DNA from: Chryseobacterium sp. ZHDP1
Lineage (GTDB): Bacteria > Bacteroidota > Bacteroidia > Flavobacteriales > Weeksellaceae
Assembly: GCF_018603435.1 (NCBI RefSeq)
Contig: NZ_CP075682.1
Coordinates: forward strand, 682,001-746,000
Direction: 5' to 3'
DNA: 64,000 nt
Part shown: positions 32,855 to 42,300 of the stretch, piece after piece
Numbering within the stretch: position 1 is the stretch's first letter
Layout: the number at the start of each line of letters is the position of its first letter
Notes under the pieces: generated by a model
Told to the model about the DNA's origin: nothing
Seen by the model: only the letters and a program-made list of their open reading frames with translations
The model's database searches: none
Position numbers and translations under genes: made by a program

Positions 32855-33384
32855 CCTTTTTCTTTCTTCAAAGTTTCGATGTGCGCAAAATGATGATTGC
32901 AATGCCATACGTAAAGCGCAAGATGGCTTCTTAAATTGTAGTCTTTATTGTGTTCCGGATGATGAAAAGTTCTTTCAAACTGTTTATTGGTCATACTTTT
33001 CAGTAAAGCTGTCCATCTCTGGTGCGTTCCTTTCAGCATTCTCATGGCAGGTTTTACAGGCATATTGAGGCTGTCCTGAAGTTCTGCCCATTTTGCTTCG
33101 TCGTAAGGTCTTATCGTAGGATTATCTTCGGTAAGAGCCAGTTTCAGACGCATAAAACTATTGATATGGCTGTCTGCCAGATGATTCACAACCTGCCTCA
33201 CTGTCCATCCGCCTTCTCTGTATGGGGTATCTAACTGTTCGTCGTTAAAGTTTTCGATCAGGTTTTTCAGCCTTCCGGGAAAGTCTTTAATTACTTTAAT
33301 ATATTCATCAAGTGTAACATCACAAATATTTTCAGGCTCCTGATACTTTCCTATCGGAAATTTCTTTTGTTCTAAGTTGTTCAT
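32848..33384 (-). CDS. DinB-family YfiT/BstA-like putative bacillithiol S-transferase
   Basis: A 178-aa protein close to Bacillus YfiT (BstA). The N-terminus FPIGKYQEPE, GGWTVRQVVNHLADSH (H68) and the C-terminal HCNHHFAHI (H161, H165 region) carry the three His ligands of the metal site. BstA conjugates bacillithiol to electrophiles. The next genes down include YtxJ, another bacillithiol protein, which supports this role. Confidence 0.9.
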   Translation of the reverse strand: MNNLEQKKFPIGKYQEPENICDVTLDEYIKVIKDFPGRLKNLIENFNDEQLDTPYREGGWTVRQVVNHLADSHINSFMRLKLALTEDNPTIRPYDEAKWAELQDSLNMPVKPAMRMLKGTHQRWTALLKSMTNKQFERTFHHPEHNKDYNLRSHLALYVWHCNHHFAHIETLKKEKGW

Positions 33385-33964
33385 CTTTAATTATAGTTTT
33401 TAATACACTAAACAGAATTACTGCATCTTTATCTTTTAAGTAGTACAACATTTTGTTGTTATAATTATCTTCTTTTGAGAAAATCATAAAATGATGGCGA
33501 TATTGTTTCAATTCCAGATCTTCAAACAATATTTCTTTCTTATTGAATCTGATTCTGTCTTCATCAATTTCTATTCCTGAAATATTGATTTTCTCGTTAT
33601 TCCTATATTTTGAAAGATAATTATGTACAATTTCATTAATGAATTTTTCCCACAATTCATCAACAATATCACAATACAACTGATGTTTTTCGTCTAATTT
33701 TCTTCTGTAAAAAAGTTTGAAAAATATTTTGAGTTCTTTGTCTGATTTATTTCGGATAAAAATCTGATATTCTCTTCCGATAGTAAATTTATATCCGTCG
33801 ATGAAATGAATACCGTAACGAATTCCGGCAATATCCTCCTTTTTGATGATGGTAAAAAGATCATTCTTTTGATCTTTATTTTCAAATTTTATAAAATTGT
33901 CGTCAATGATTAATGATCTTTTCCGTGTATCAAATAATCCGCGAACAATAGTAAATTCTTTCAT
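33332..33964 (-). CDS. Unknown 210-aa protein, possibly PH-like fold
   Basis: I do not recognise a family. The N-terminal half alternates short charged and hydrophobic strands (TIVRGLFDTRKRSLIIDDNF, IAGIRYGIHFIDGYKFTIGR), as in bacterial PH-like domains; a second similar pattern appears after residue 120. No signal peptide or membrane segment. It overlaps the DinB gene start by 53 nt, so it heads the operon. The gene is AT-rich. Confidence 0.7.
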   Translation of the reverse strand: MKEFTIVRGLFDTRKRSLIIDDNFIKFENKDQKNDLFTIIKKEDIAGIRYGIHFIDGYKFTIGREYQIFIRNKSDKELKIFFKLFYRRKLDEKHQLYCDIVDELWEKFINEIVHNYLSKYRNNEKINISGIEIDEDRIRFNKKEILFEDLELKQYRHHFMIFSKEDNYNNKMLYYLKDKDAVILFSVLKTIIKDEQLRTKEISDRKVSGA

Positions 33965-34478
33965 AAAATTCCGGTTTGTCTGAAATTATTGTCCAGACAT
34001 TTTTTTGAATATTAGTTTTTGTAAATTTATTTAAAATTCGTGAATCTGAACTGAGATCAGGTTTAATAATTTGAGAAATAGTATTAATCGTCGGATTGTC
34101 ATAAAAAAACTACTCCGAATCTTTCAAATTATTCTTATTTTAAATGCTATTCTTGTGAGACTATTAAAGAAATCTCCAATAAAAAAGCCCCAATTTAACA
34201 TTGAAGTTTTATGTCTTATTATGTTTGTTTAAACTTTTTTAAAATAAAAATATTCTTGTTGGAAAATGCAAAGACACAAGTTTCTTATTAATCTCAATCT
34301 TTAGGCGCAAGAAAATCAAAGATTATCAATAAGGATTTCTTTCTATTTATGAGCAATACGAAAGCCATAAACATATCGAATCGAGCATGGAGCGTAAAAG
34401 GGAAATTGCTGGAAATTGCAAGGTTAATATAAGAACTGTAGAAAAAGCAATTAGTACTATGAAGAACTATGAAGAGAG
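33965..34478. other. 514-bp AT-rich spacer with a possible gene remnant
   Basis: No intact gene. In one forward frame, about 34342-34509, an open stretch without an ATG at its start reads as helical sequence containing REIAGNCKVNIRTVEKAIST, which looks like a helix-turn-helix. It may be the decayed end of a regulator gene. CGCAAGAAAATCAAAG near 34301 resembles the CGCAAAG repeat arm. Confidence 0.35.
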
Positions 34479-35285
34479 TTATTTAATAATGCATTTTAGA
34501 TACTCTTTATAAATTTCTCCACTTAATTTTTGAGTGTTTTCAAAAATATAAAGCTTAAAATCTTCAATAGCATATTTTGACAATAAATCTATATCGGATT
34601 TATTCAACCGTATAAATGCGCGATATTCATATTTGCCATCTTCAACATCGACATCTATCTCTGTGCTTTTGATAATTTTTTTACCATTAGATAATAATAT
34701 AATAACACCATTTCCATCTACTACAGGTGTTGATCCATACGTAATTAACCTTAGATAATAACTACCATCTTTAATAAAACAAACGGGATCGCTTGCTGGT
34801 GATCTTTTTGTTATAATATTAGTAAATTTATCTTTTTTTATATCGATTTTGGAGCAATAGTCAATAGTCAATTCAATAGGTTGTTCAGTTATAAAAGGAA
34901 AGAGAGTGGGGTTTTTAACATCATATTTGAAATAAACATAATCATCTTCTTCATCAATTAAAGTAAGAATATATTTCGGGTATAATAAATCGTCAATTTT
35001 TTTTACATCGCTTAATAAGAATTTTTTATTAGCAATATCATCATAATTTGAGGAATAATATTTAGAAGACTTCTTGTAAATATTCTTTAGTTCAAATTCT
35101 TCATAAAAGTCACTATACCCAAACTCTTTCTCCAAATCTTTTTTAGGTAGAGCAACTAGTGTCTTTCCTTTAAGGCTTCCGATTTCGTCTCCAACAAAAT
35201 AACGTTCATTAAATCCTTTAATATCATTTTGGCAAAACAAAATACCATGTATTAAAAATAATACGAGTGATAAATATTTCTTCAT
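34479..35285 (-). CDS. Unknown secreted protein (268 aa)
   Basis: A signal peptide (MKKYLSLVLFLIHGILFCQN) is cleaved near residue 20-22. The mature part is mixed alpha/beta with many Lys and Asp and no recognised domain. The start at 35285 is preferred to the ATG six codons upstream because it begins the signal peptide. Very AT-rich, single gene, no operon partners. Probably periplasmic or surface located. Confidence 0.7.
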   Translation of the reverse strand: MKKYLSLVLFLIHGILFCQNDIKGFNERYFVGDEIGSLKGKTLVALPKKDLEKEFGYSDFYEEFELKNIYKKSSKYYSSNYDDIANKKFLLSDVKKIDDLLYPKYILTLIDEEDDYVYFKYDVKNPTLFPFITEQPIELTIDYCSKIDIKKDKFTNIITKRSPASDPVCFIKDGSYYLRLITYGSTPVVDGNGVIILLSNGKKIIKSTEIDVDVEDGKYEYRAFIRLNKSDIDLLSKYAIEDFKLYIFENTQKLSGEIYKEYLKCIIK

Positions 35286-35570
35286 GATTAAAATTTTCCA
35301 CAAAATAAAGAAATATTTTTTATATGGGATTTACGGGAAAACGTAATGATTTTAAAGAAATAATCCCATCAAAATAATTGATAATAAGAATATATTCCAA
35401 ACGGTAGTAACATGCTTTAAGCTTTTTCCATAATAAAGCGAGTTTTGATAACTGATGACAATATAGTATTTAATGAATATTTGGAACCTTTGTAATGGTT
35501 ACAGCTATTAAATTCAAACAAGTTTTATACCCATTCAGAAACTTTCGAAGCATGTATAAGAGAAATCGAT

Positions 35571-36095
35571 TTAAAATTTCTTTAAAATTTTCTCAAAAGT
35601 ATTGATATTTCTGCTTGTAAACTGATCTTTCATGCTTTTTTTACCTAAAATTTTTCCAAAAGCAGAATCTAGTGTATTTCCTTTGGAAACCTGCCAGTAA
35701 AAAATATGATTCACAATTTCTGCACTTTCATTTTCAGATTTCACAGCATTTTCAAATTCCTTCATTAAAATATTTTCCACGCCATCATTTCCTGCAAAGG
35801 CATACACATGAAGATCATCATTCTTTTCAAAAGGATTTCCGTTCCAAAACTGTTCTGTTTCTTGCTGAGATTTTATAAACAGATAAGCTTCGTAAGAGAA
35901 ATGTTCAGACATCGCTTTCTCAAGAATCAGCTTTAATTCATCACTTTTTTTATCGGATGAAAAAACAATATTTCCCGATGCCAAAACTGAAACAACGTCG
36001 CTCATTCCGGCATTTTTGAAAACCTGACAGACTTCTGCCATTTTCATATTGGTTCCTTTTACGTTGACGCCGCGGAGAAATGCACAGTATTTCAT
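35571..36095 (-). CDS. DUF1697 domain-containing protein
   Basis: A 174-aa protein with the DUF1697 opening YCAFLRGVNVKGTNMKMAEV and LASGNIVFSS. The family is common and uncharacterised, with a ferredoxin-like fold. It stands alone; the downstream 35304-35570 spacer holds no gene. Confidence 0.92.
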   Translation of the reverse strand: MKYCAFLRGVNVKGTNMKMAEVCQVFKNAGMSDVVSVLASGNIVFSSDKKSDELKLILEKAMSEHFSYEAYLFIKSQQETEQFWNGNPFEKNDDLHVYAFAGNDGVENILMKEFENAVKSENESAEIVNHIFYWQVSKGNTLDSAFGKILGKKSMKDQFTSRNINTFEKILKKF

Positions 36096-36154
36096 TTAAG
36101 TTTGAGAGTTTTTAGGGTTATTGTGTTTTATTGGTTATGCATTAAACGGAAAAA

Positions 36155-36323
36155 GTATTGGCGAAGTGCGGGCTTAATTTGAACGAAAGTTTAAGTTCAG
36201 TCCAATCATAGCCAATGTTTTTTCAATGAAACTAAGTTAATCAAAATGTGGAATTGGAAAATATTAGCAGAAATAAAAGTAAAGTAGTTCAATTAACACT
36301 AAAGCCCCGCATTTTGGCAATAC
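36155..36323. repeat. About 169-bp element with terminal inverted repeats
   Basis: GTATTGGCGAAGTGCGGG (from 36155) and CCCCGCATTTTGGCAATAC (to 36323) are inverted arms with a few mismatches. It fills the spacer between the DUF1697 gene and the lipoprotein gene. No coding sequence inside; MITE-like. Confidence 0.7.
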
Positions 36324-36342
36324 GATCTTATCTGCAGTTTTT

Positions 36343-36954
36343 CTATTTAATAAATGGAAATTTGTGAAGATTTTTTATTTCCAGATTTTTATCTTCAATC
36401 ATTTTCATATCCTTTGTAAATAATAAATATGTCTCACCTTTTTTAGTAATCATATTTTTATTTGTTATTTGATAACTATATTCAACTTCATACATACATA
36501 AATTTAAACTATCTTTTTTGACTAATATTTGTTCATAATGTTTTATTTGTTTTTTAATAAAGTCAATAGAATCCCTCAGAACATTAAATTTTGCTTCTTT
36601 TTCTTTTACAGACTTATATTCTAACTTTACGTAGTCTTCATACATTTGCGAATCAAAATCATCAGTTCCATATTTTAATTCGTACAAATCTTTCGGCGAT
36701 TTTGATTGTGATAATAAATGGTTTTTATATCTATATAATTGACATATATACAGATATAATTCATCTTTATCAGACAATGTGTCAATTTTTAATATTCTCA
36801 AAGAGTCTAAGGATTTATAATCTGCATTATTTTTTAACTCTTTGCTAAGATAAATTTTTGCAGTTTTTAGAAATTCTTTTCTTTGTAATTCGTCTTTACA
36901 TCCAAATAAAATTGGTAAAATAAATACTAAAATTAGCTTGCAAATATTTTTCAC
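36343..36954 (-). CDS. Unknown lipoprotein (203 aa)
   Basis: A lipoprotein signal peptide (MKNICKLILVFILPILFGC, lipidated Cys 19) is followed by a Lys/Glu/Leu-rich helical region, probably coiled coil around residues 105-150, and a short beta-rich tail. No family is recognised. AT-rich, like the other unknown genes in this stretch. Confidence 0.72.
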   Translation of the reverse strand: MKNICKLILVFILPILFGCKDELQRKEFLKTAKIYLSKELKNNADYKSLDSLRILKIDTLSDKDELYLYICQLYRYKNHLLSQSKSPKDLYELKYGTDDFDSQMYEDYVKLEYKSVKEKEAKFNVLRDSIDFIKKQIKHYEQILVKKDSLNLCMYEVEYSYQITNKNMITKKGETYLLFTKDMKMIEDKNLEIKNLHKFPFIK

Positions 36955-37011
36955 GGATACAGTCTTTAAAAAATTGCTGATAACTTTCAGCTTCCAGCAT
37001 TTCCAGCCAAA

Positions 37012-38499
37012 TTAATCAATTCTTTCGTATAAATTATAATCCGTTCCGGAAGGTTTTAAAATATAAATCTTTTCTAAAATCTTATTATCACTTTTCAGAT
37101 GGTCCTTTACACGGAATTCTTTAATCAGTTTATAATGAAGTTTTAAATATTCTGCATTTTTAGATGTAAACAGGTCGTCGTAAGAAAGAAGATATTTAGG
37201 TTTTCTGTTTTTTACGGTATTGATCCAGAAATTCGGCTTGTCTTTTCTGATTTCTTCCTGTACTTTTTTATCCACCAAACCTACTTCATCGATGGTTTTT
37301 AACCCTGAAAAATATGGAACATAACCTGCAGGTTCAAGGAAAATCCATTGGTTTTTGTCTTTCTCATATTGGTTTAAAAATGTTCCGATTGTTCTTCTGT
37401 AATTCCATTCCCCGTTTCCGGTAGCAATTGAATGTACCGTCTGAAAAGCTAACATCGGAATGATATAGACGATAACCAATAAAGATAACCAGAGATCTCT
37501 TTTTACTTTCTGCTCCAACACAAAAATCAGGACAGGCACGAAAAGTAAGATCTGCGGAACCCAATAATACCAGTCGAAAAGACTTTTCTGAGAAAGGAAT
37601 ATGAACTGTTTTACCCATCCGAAAATGAAGATCATCCATAAGAAAATGTTTCTTCTGTCTCTCTGTCTTACCAGATAAATAAAGCACAGCAATTCAAAGA
37701 CGAGCAATAAAACAGTGAGCGGATTAAAATCTCCGGGAAGTTTCAGCATTCCCCAGAAGTTTCCGAAGTTCAGCCTGAAACATTCAAGATCCTGTTGCAG
37801 AGTAAAATGGTTGTCATACGCCAGTTTTTTGGCGACAATCGTATTGTTAACCCATTCACCAAAGTATAACCAGTTGAAAGCCAAAACAACTGAAATCCCT
37901 AAAATCCCTCCTAAAATATAAGTCCACCGAATCTTTTTATTCCACAAAAGATCGATTATAAACACAATTCCCAAAAAGATAACCGTATCAATTCTTGTAA
38001 ACAAAATGAGGATTGGCAATACAATCAGAGCCCACTTTTTACCGTTATGAAAGCCATAATACAGCAGAGCCATTTCTAAAAAGAAAAGAATTCCGTACTC
38101 CATTCCGAGGATGGAAATTTTAATTGATGGCGGTAAGATTCCTATCAAAAAGATAAAAACAGCTTTGTGCCAGACATTTTTCAGAACCAGATTCGAAAGA
38201 AATAAAGTTCCTATCGTGAAAAGTATGGAATTAAATACAAGAAGTGGTTCTATGAAATTGTCTTTCCCTAAAATTAAATTGAAGAGATAAGATACAAAAA
38301 CATAAAGATGCGTTGTAGATGCAGATATTTTCGTATCGCCGTTAAATCCGATTACTCCGTAATCCAGAAGATTTTGTGCGACTCTCCAGGTGATGAATGC
38401 ATCTTCCTGAATGTAGCGGGTAAGTAAAAATAAAAGTTTAAAAACGACTGTAAAAATTACAGCATACACCGGGATTTTGTTATTTTTCGTCTCTACCAT
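37012..38499 (-). CDS. GT-C fold membrane glycosyltransferase candidate (mannosyl-/arabinofuranosyltransferase-like)
   Basis: A roughly 495-aa protein with about ten membrane segments to residue 380 and a soluble C-terminal part. The first loop has the GT-C acidic motif QEDAFITWRVAQNLLDYG and GDTKISASTTHLY, like AftB and related polyprenyl-phosphate-sugar transferases. The start at 38499 is chosen because a consensus promoter (TTG, 20 bp, TATATTTG) lies at 38518-38548, inside the longer possible reading frame that starts at 38553. Lies beside the GT117 gene. Confidence 0.8.
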   Translation of the reverse strand: MVETKNNKIPVYAVIFTVVFKLLFLLTRYIQEDAFITWRVAQNLLDYGVIGFNGDTKISASTTHLYVFVSYLFNLILGKDNFIEPLLVFNSILFTIGTLFLSNLVLKNVWHKAVFIFLIGILPPSIKISILGMEYGILFFLEMALLYYGFHNGKKWALIVLPILILFTRIDTVIFLGIVFIIDLLWNKKIRWTYILGGILGISVVLAFNWLYFGEWVNNTIVAKKLAYDNHFTLQQDLECFRLNFGNFWGMLKLPGDFNPLTVLLLVFELLCFIYLVRQRDRRNIFLWMIFIFGWVKQFIFLSQKSLFDWYYWVPQILLFVPVLIFVLEQKVKRDLWLSLLVIVYIIPMLAFQTVHSIATGNGEWNYRRTIGTFLNQYEKDKNQWIFLEPAGYVPYFSGLKTIDEVGLVDKKVQEEIRKDKPNFWINTVKNRKPKYLLSYDDLFTSKNAEYLKLHYKLIKEFRVKDHLKSDNKILEKIYILKPSGTDYNLYERID

Positions 38500-38517
38500 T
38501 GTGCTTCTTTGATCCCA

Positions 38518-38548
38518 CAAATATAATCTTAAAATTTCTGAATCCCAA
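38518..38548 (-). promoter_or_regulatory. Consensus promoter of the GT-C gene
   Basis: Minus strand: TTG at 38548-38546, 20-bp spacer, TATATTTG at 38525-38518. It decides the start of the gene at 38499 and leaves a very short leader. Confidence 0.75.
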
Positions 38549-38558
38549 TACATAAAAA

Positions 38559-38580
38559 AAACGGAACCGAAGTTCCGTTT
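38559..38580 (-). terminator. Terminator of the GT117 gene
   Basis: AAACGGAAC (38559-38567) and GTTCCGTTT (38572-38580) form a 9-bp stem followed on the minus strand by a T-run. It lies between the two glycosyltransferase genes, which are therefore separate transcripts. Confidence 0.85.
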
Positions 38581-38592
38581 TAAGTTTTGTTA

Positions 38593-41500
38593 TTATTGCG
38601 TTGCTTTAATAATTGAATTGGTGATCTGCGCCTCTTTTTCTTTGGAGTAAGTAGAATCAAAAGGTTCCATTACATCGAAAAGATACTGGTAAAAAGGAGT
38701 GATTTTCTGTACCTGTTCAGATTCCTTCATCGCTTTCTCTTTGCCCATTTCTTTAAGGTTTTCTACAAAAGTGTTGAATTTCTTATCAATCGGCTCGATG
38801 GATTTTATCAGATAATCATATGCTTTATCTTTTCTTCCAATCTTCGAATAAGCATCCGTAACGGCAGAGATTACTAAAGAATATTCCATTGGTTTTGTTC
38901 TGATCTGTCTTTTCAGATAACTCTGGTCAGATTTGCTCAGGCTCATGTAATAATCGTATTCTTCAAAAATTCCTTTTTTCAGAACTTCAGCAAGCTGTAA
39001 TCCTTTTTTCTCCTGTCCTGCAACAATATATCCGTAAACCATTGAGCTTAGAGAACGAGGATCGTTGTATTTTTCAGCAGGGATTTCTTTAGAAGCTAAA
39101 TCCAATAATTCCAGTGCTTTTCCTTTTTCTCCCATCGTTGCTAAAGCTGCTGCTGCTCTGCTTGCAGAAGCTCTGTAGCTCATAATGTTAGACGTTGCAG
39201 TTTCGTCAAAGTGGGCATTTAAATTCTTAAAATTACCCCATCTGAAGTTTTTAACCACATTGTAAAGAGAATTGGCATCTACTCTTCCCATATCTCCGCC
39301 CTGCGATTGCGGAGTATGAATCGGAACTAATCTGTAGCTGAATCCGTCAAACTGAAGATATTCATCTAAGAAGAAAATATTTTCGCTGTCATAGATTCCT
39401 CCCGAAGAGAAGTTGATTGGTCTTTTCCAGTCGAAATTCGCTAAAACATCAAGTAAAATTAAATTGTTTTTATACAGCGTATTTCCTTTATAACTAATCA
39501 TGATCTGATTGACTGTTTCCGGAAGATCTGCCGCTTTAATAATTCCTGATTTTACCGCATTTTCTTTATTGACAGGTAAAATAAATTTATTGACAGGTAA
39601 GATATTATATTTCTCGAATTTTTCTTCCCCGAAATACATTTTAAGAAGTTCATTTTTCGCCGGAGAAGTATATTTCAGGAAGCTGATCGCTTCTTTCATC
39701 GTCATAGAATCCTGAGTAAGATATTTTCTGAATTCCGCAAATTCTGTTGGCGGAGCTCCCTGTTCTTTTAACATTGAGAAAAGTCCCTGCCAGTCTTCCT
39801 TCTTCATCATATAGATCTGGTCGTTTACACCGTCTCTGTAATCGTCATGCGTTAAAACTCCCGGAACAGGAGCCGCATTGTACGTTCTTCTCTTAATCTG
39901 ATCGATATTCCAAGGTGTGGAAGCTAAGGTAAAGTTAACTACTTTTACATCATCTCTGAAGTTTTCAGTCTCCTGAATTGCCCAAACCGGATACGTATCG
40001 TTATCTCCGTAAACGAAAACAATATCGTTTTTAGGCAGAGATTTCAATACAGAATATCCGTAATCGTAAGAAGTATATCTGTCGTGTCTGTTATGTACAT
40101 TATAATTCTGGAAGCCCATCATGAAAGGAACTCCAAGAAGAACCACTCCTGCAACAATATTTGCTGCATTTGATTTGATTTTAGACTGCAAGAACCAAAG
40201 AATTGCTCCTGCTCCCAATCCGATCCAGATGGCAAAAACGTAGAATGAACCTACCATTGCATAATCTCTCTCTCTCGGTTCAAAAGGTTTTACTCCGGTA
40301 TAGAAAACGATTCCTACACTCATCAATACAAAGATTGAAAGCATTGCATAAAATCTTCCGAAATCTCTGTTAAGCTGGAAAAAGAATCCGATTAATCCTA
40401 AAATTAAAGGTAAAAAGAAAAATTTTACGGTACTTTCATTTTTGAATTTTGCAGGCATCTTTTCCTGATTTCCCCATAAAGCATCATCAATAAAAGAAAT
40501 TCCTGAGATCCAGTTTCCTCTTGTGCTTTCCATGTTACCTTCAAGATCATTCTGGCGACCTACGTAATTCCACATCAGATATCTTACAAAGTAATATCCG
40601 TTCTGGAACGTGATGAAATAATCCATATTCTGAGCCAGAGAAGGCTTCTGAACGTTGATTAAGTTGTATGGTTTTACTTTTAAATAATCTGCAGCGGTAA
40701 TAGATCCGTCTTCATATTTCTTTCTTAATTCATCGAAAATCTGCTTCGCTTCAGGGCTGTCTGCAACATCTTCATTACTGTAATTAAAGGTGAAATCCGG
40801 CGCACCGTACATTGAAATGTAGTTTGCCATTACATCTTTGTCCTCATTGAACATTCTTGGCATAAAACCTACATGAGCCTTGTTGAAAACATAATTGAAT
40901 CGGTCTCCCGTTTTTCTGTACGTTCCTGTTTTCTCGTCTTTTTCGTAAATTTCTCCGGTTTTCTGAGTTTTGAAGCTTCCGTCTTCATTTTTCTCAATTC
41001 CGTTTGCATCCAGAAAAGCCGTATAATTCTGACCGTAAATTGTCGGCCAGTCTCCGTATTGTTCTCTGTTATAATAGTCCAGCATTCCGATGGCGTTGTC
41101 CGGATCATTAAGGTTCATTGGCGGATTGGCATTTGCCCGGATAGGAATAACCATCCAGCATGAAAAACCGATCATCATGAAAACAATGGATAAGGCAACT
41201 GTCTGATAAAGATTTTTCTTCATCTTTCTTGCGTAAGAAATCAGGAAATAGCAGATCGCAACCATTAAAATAAAAGCAGCAATGGTTCCTGAATGGAAAG
41301 GAAGACCTAAACCGTTCACAAAGAAAATTTCAAGTTTCCCGAACATCGTCATGATTAATGGGAAAATCCCTTTGAAAACAATGGCTAAGATTACCAGTGT
41401 AATTACATTTGCCCAAATGAAATTCTTCCAGGTGAAAGTATAATTTCTCGCATAATAGATAAGACAAATTGCCGGAATCGCCAGCATACACATCATGTGA

Positions 41501-42078
41501 ACCCCTACTGAAAGTCCGAGAATGAAGAAAATTAAAATAATCCATCTCTCGCTATCTTTCGCCTGATATTCATTCTCCCATTTGGTAATTAACCAGACCA
41601 AAAGTGCGATAAACATAGAAGCCATCGAGTAAACTTCCCCTTCTACCGCAGAGAACCAGAAGGTATCTGAAAAGGTGAAGCATAACGCTCCTACAACTCC
41701 TGCAAAAAGAATAGAAATCTCCTGATGTTTTGTAATGTCATCAAAATCCTTGTTTAAAAGCCTTCTTACAAGATGTGTAATAGTCCAGAACAAAAACAAA
41801 ATCGTAAACGCACTAAACAATGCAGACATCGCGTTGATCACGATAGAATAATTTTCGCCCTTTCCTAAAGCAAAAATGGCTGCCACAGCACCCACAATCT
41901 GAAACAAAGCCGCTCCCGGAGCGTGCGTTACTTCAAGTTTTACCGCCGAGGAAATATACTCGCCACAATCCCAAAAACTGAAATTCGGTTCTATGGTGGA
42001 CAAGTACGTGAAAAATGCAATGACGAAAACGACCCATCCGAGAATGGTGTTCCATTGCTTAAAAGTCCAATTTTTCAT
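38593..42078 (-). CDS. Glycosyltransferase family 117 (DUF2723) membrane protein
   Basis: A 1161-aa protein. Residues about 1-310 hold the DUF2723 domain with the family signature TIEPNFSFWDCGEYISSAVK near residue 27 and many membrane helices; a second group of helices is at about 550-690. A large soluble C-terminal part follows, ending in helical TPR-like repeats from about 980. The family is assigned as a GT-C type protein glycosyltransferase in Bacteroidetes. Monocistronic with its own terminator. Confidence 0.92.
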   Translation of the reverse strand: MKNWTFKQWNTILGWVVFVIAFFTYLSTIEPNFSFWDCGEYISSAVKLEVTHAPGAALFQIVGAVAAIFALGKGENYSIVINAMSALFSAFTILFLFWTITHLVRRLLNKDFDDITKHQEISILFAGVVGALCFTFSDTFWFSAVEGEVYSMASMFIALLVWLITKWENEYQAKDSERWIILIFFILGLSVGVHMMCMLAIPAICLIYYARNYTFTWKNFIWANVITLVILAIVFKGIFPLIMTMFGKLEIFFVNGLGLPFHSGTIAAFILMVAICYFLISYARKMKKNLYQTVALSIVFMMIGFSCWMVIPIRANANPPMNLNDPDNAIGMLDYYNREQYGDWPTIYGQNYTAFLDANGIEKNEDGSFKTQKTGEIYEKDEKTGTYRKTGDRFNYVFNKAHVGFMPRMFNEDKDVMANYISMYGAPDFTFNYSNEDVADSPEAKQIFDELRKKYEDGSITAADYLKVKPYNLINVQKPSLAQNMDYFITFQNGYYFVRYLMWNYVGRQNDLEGNMESTRGNWISGISFIDDALWGNQEKMPAKFKNESTVKFFFLPLILGLIGFFFQLNRDFGRFYAMLSIFVLMSVGIVFYTGVKPFEPRERDYAMVGSFYVFAIWIGLGAGAILWFLQSKIKSNAANIVAGVVLLGVPFMMGFQNYNVHNRHDRYTSYDYGYSVLKSLPKNDIVFVYGDNDTYPVWAIQETENFRDDVKVVNFTLASTPWNIDQIKRRTYNAAPVPGVLTHDDYRDGVNDQIYMMKKEDWQGLFSMLKEQGAPPTEFAEFRKYLTQDSMTMKEAISFLKYTSPAKNELLKMYFGEEKFEKYNILPVNKFILPVNKENAVKSGIIKAADLPETVNQIMISYKGNTLYKNNLILLDVLANFDWKRPINFSSGGIYDSENIFFLDEYLQFDGFSYRLVPIHTPQSQGGDMGRVDANSLYNVVKNFRWGNFKNLNAHFDETATSNIMSYRASASRAAAALATMGEKGKALELLDLASKEIPAEKYNDPRSLSSMVYGYIVAGQEKKGLQLAEVLKKGIFEEYDYYMSLSKSDQSYLKRQIRTKPMEYSLVISAVTDAYSKIGRKDKAYDYLIKSIEPIDKKFNTFVENLKEMGKEKAMKESEQVQKITPFYQYLFDVMEPFDSTYSKEKEAQITNSIIKATQ

Positions 42079-42261
42079 AGTAATAAATCAATTACGCGAA
42101 AATAAGGCTTTTATATGATTTTAGACGGTTTTTAACAAAATTTAAAGATTTTGGCTCGCTTTTTGAAAAGTTTCATCTTTAGATAGCAACAGAAAACAAT
42201 TTTTTATCTATTTTAGAGGTTAGAAATCAAACAAAAGTTTAGAAATAAATTTATTTTTTTG

Positions 42262-42269
42262 TATTTTTG
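42262..42269 (+). promoter_or_regulatory. -7 box for the CBS-like synthase gene
   Basis: TATTTTTG, a TAnnTTTG match, 32 nt upstream of the ATG. No clear TTG at -33. Confidence 0.6.
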
Positions 42270-42300
42270 CCGACAGATTTTTATTGAAAAATAACAAATA

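Noticed and set aside
38499..38553. Upstream ATG start for the GT-C gene
   Set aside because: A full consensus promoter lies inside this segment, so it cannot be in the transcript; the ATG at 38499 fits.
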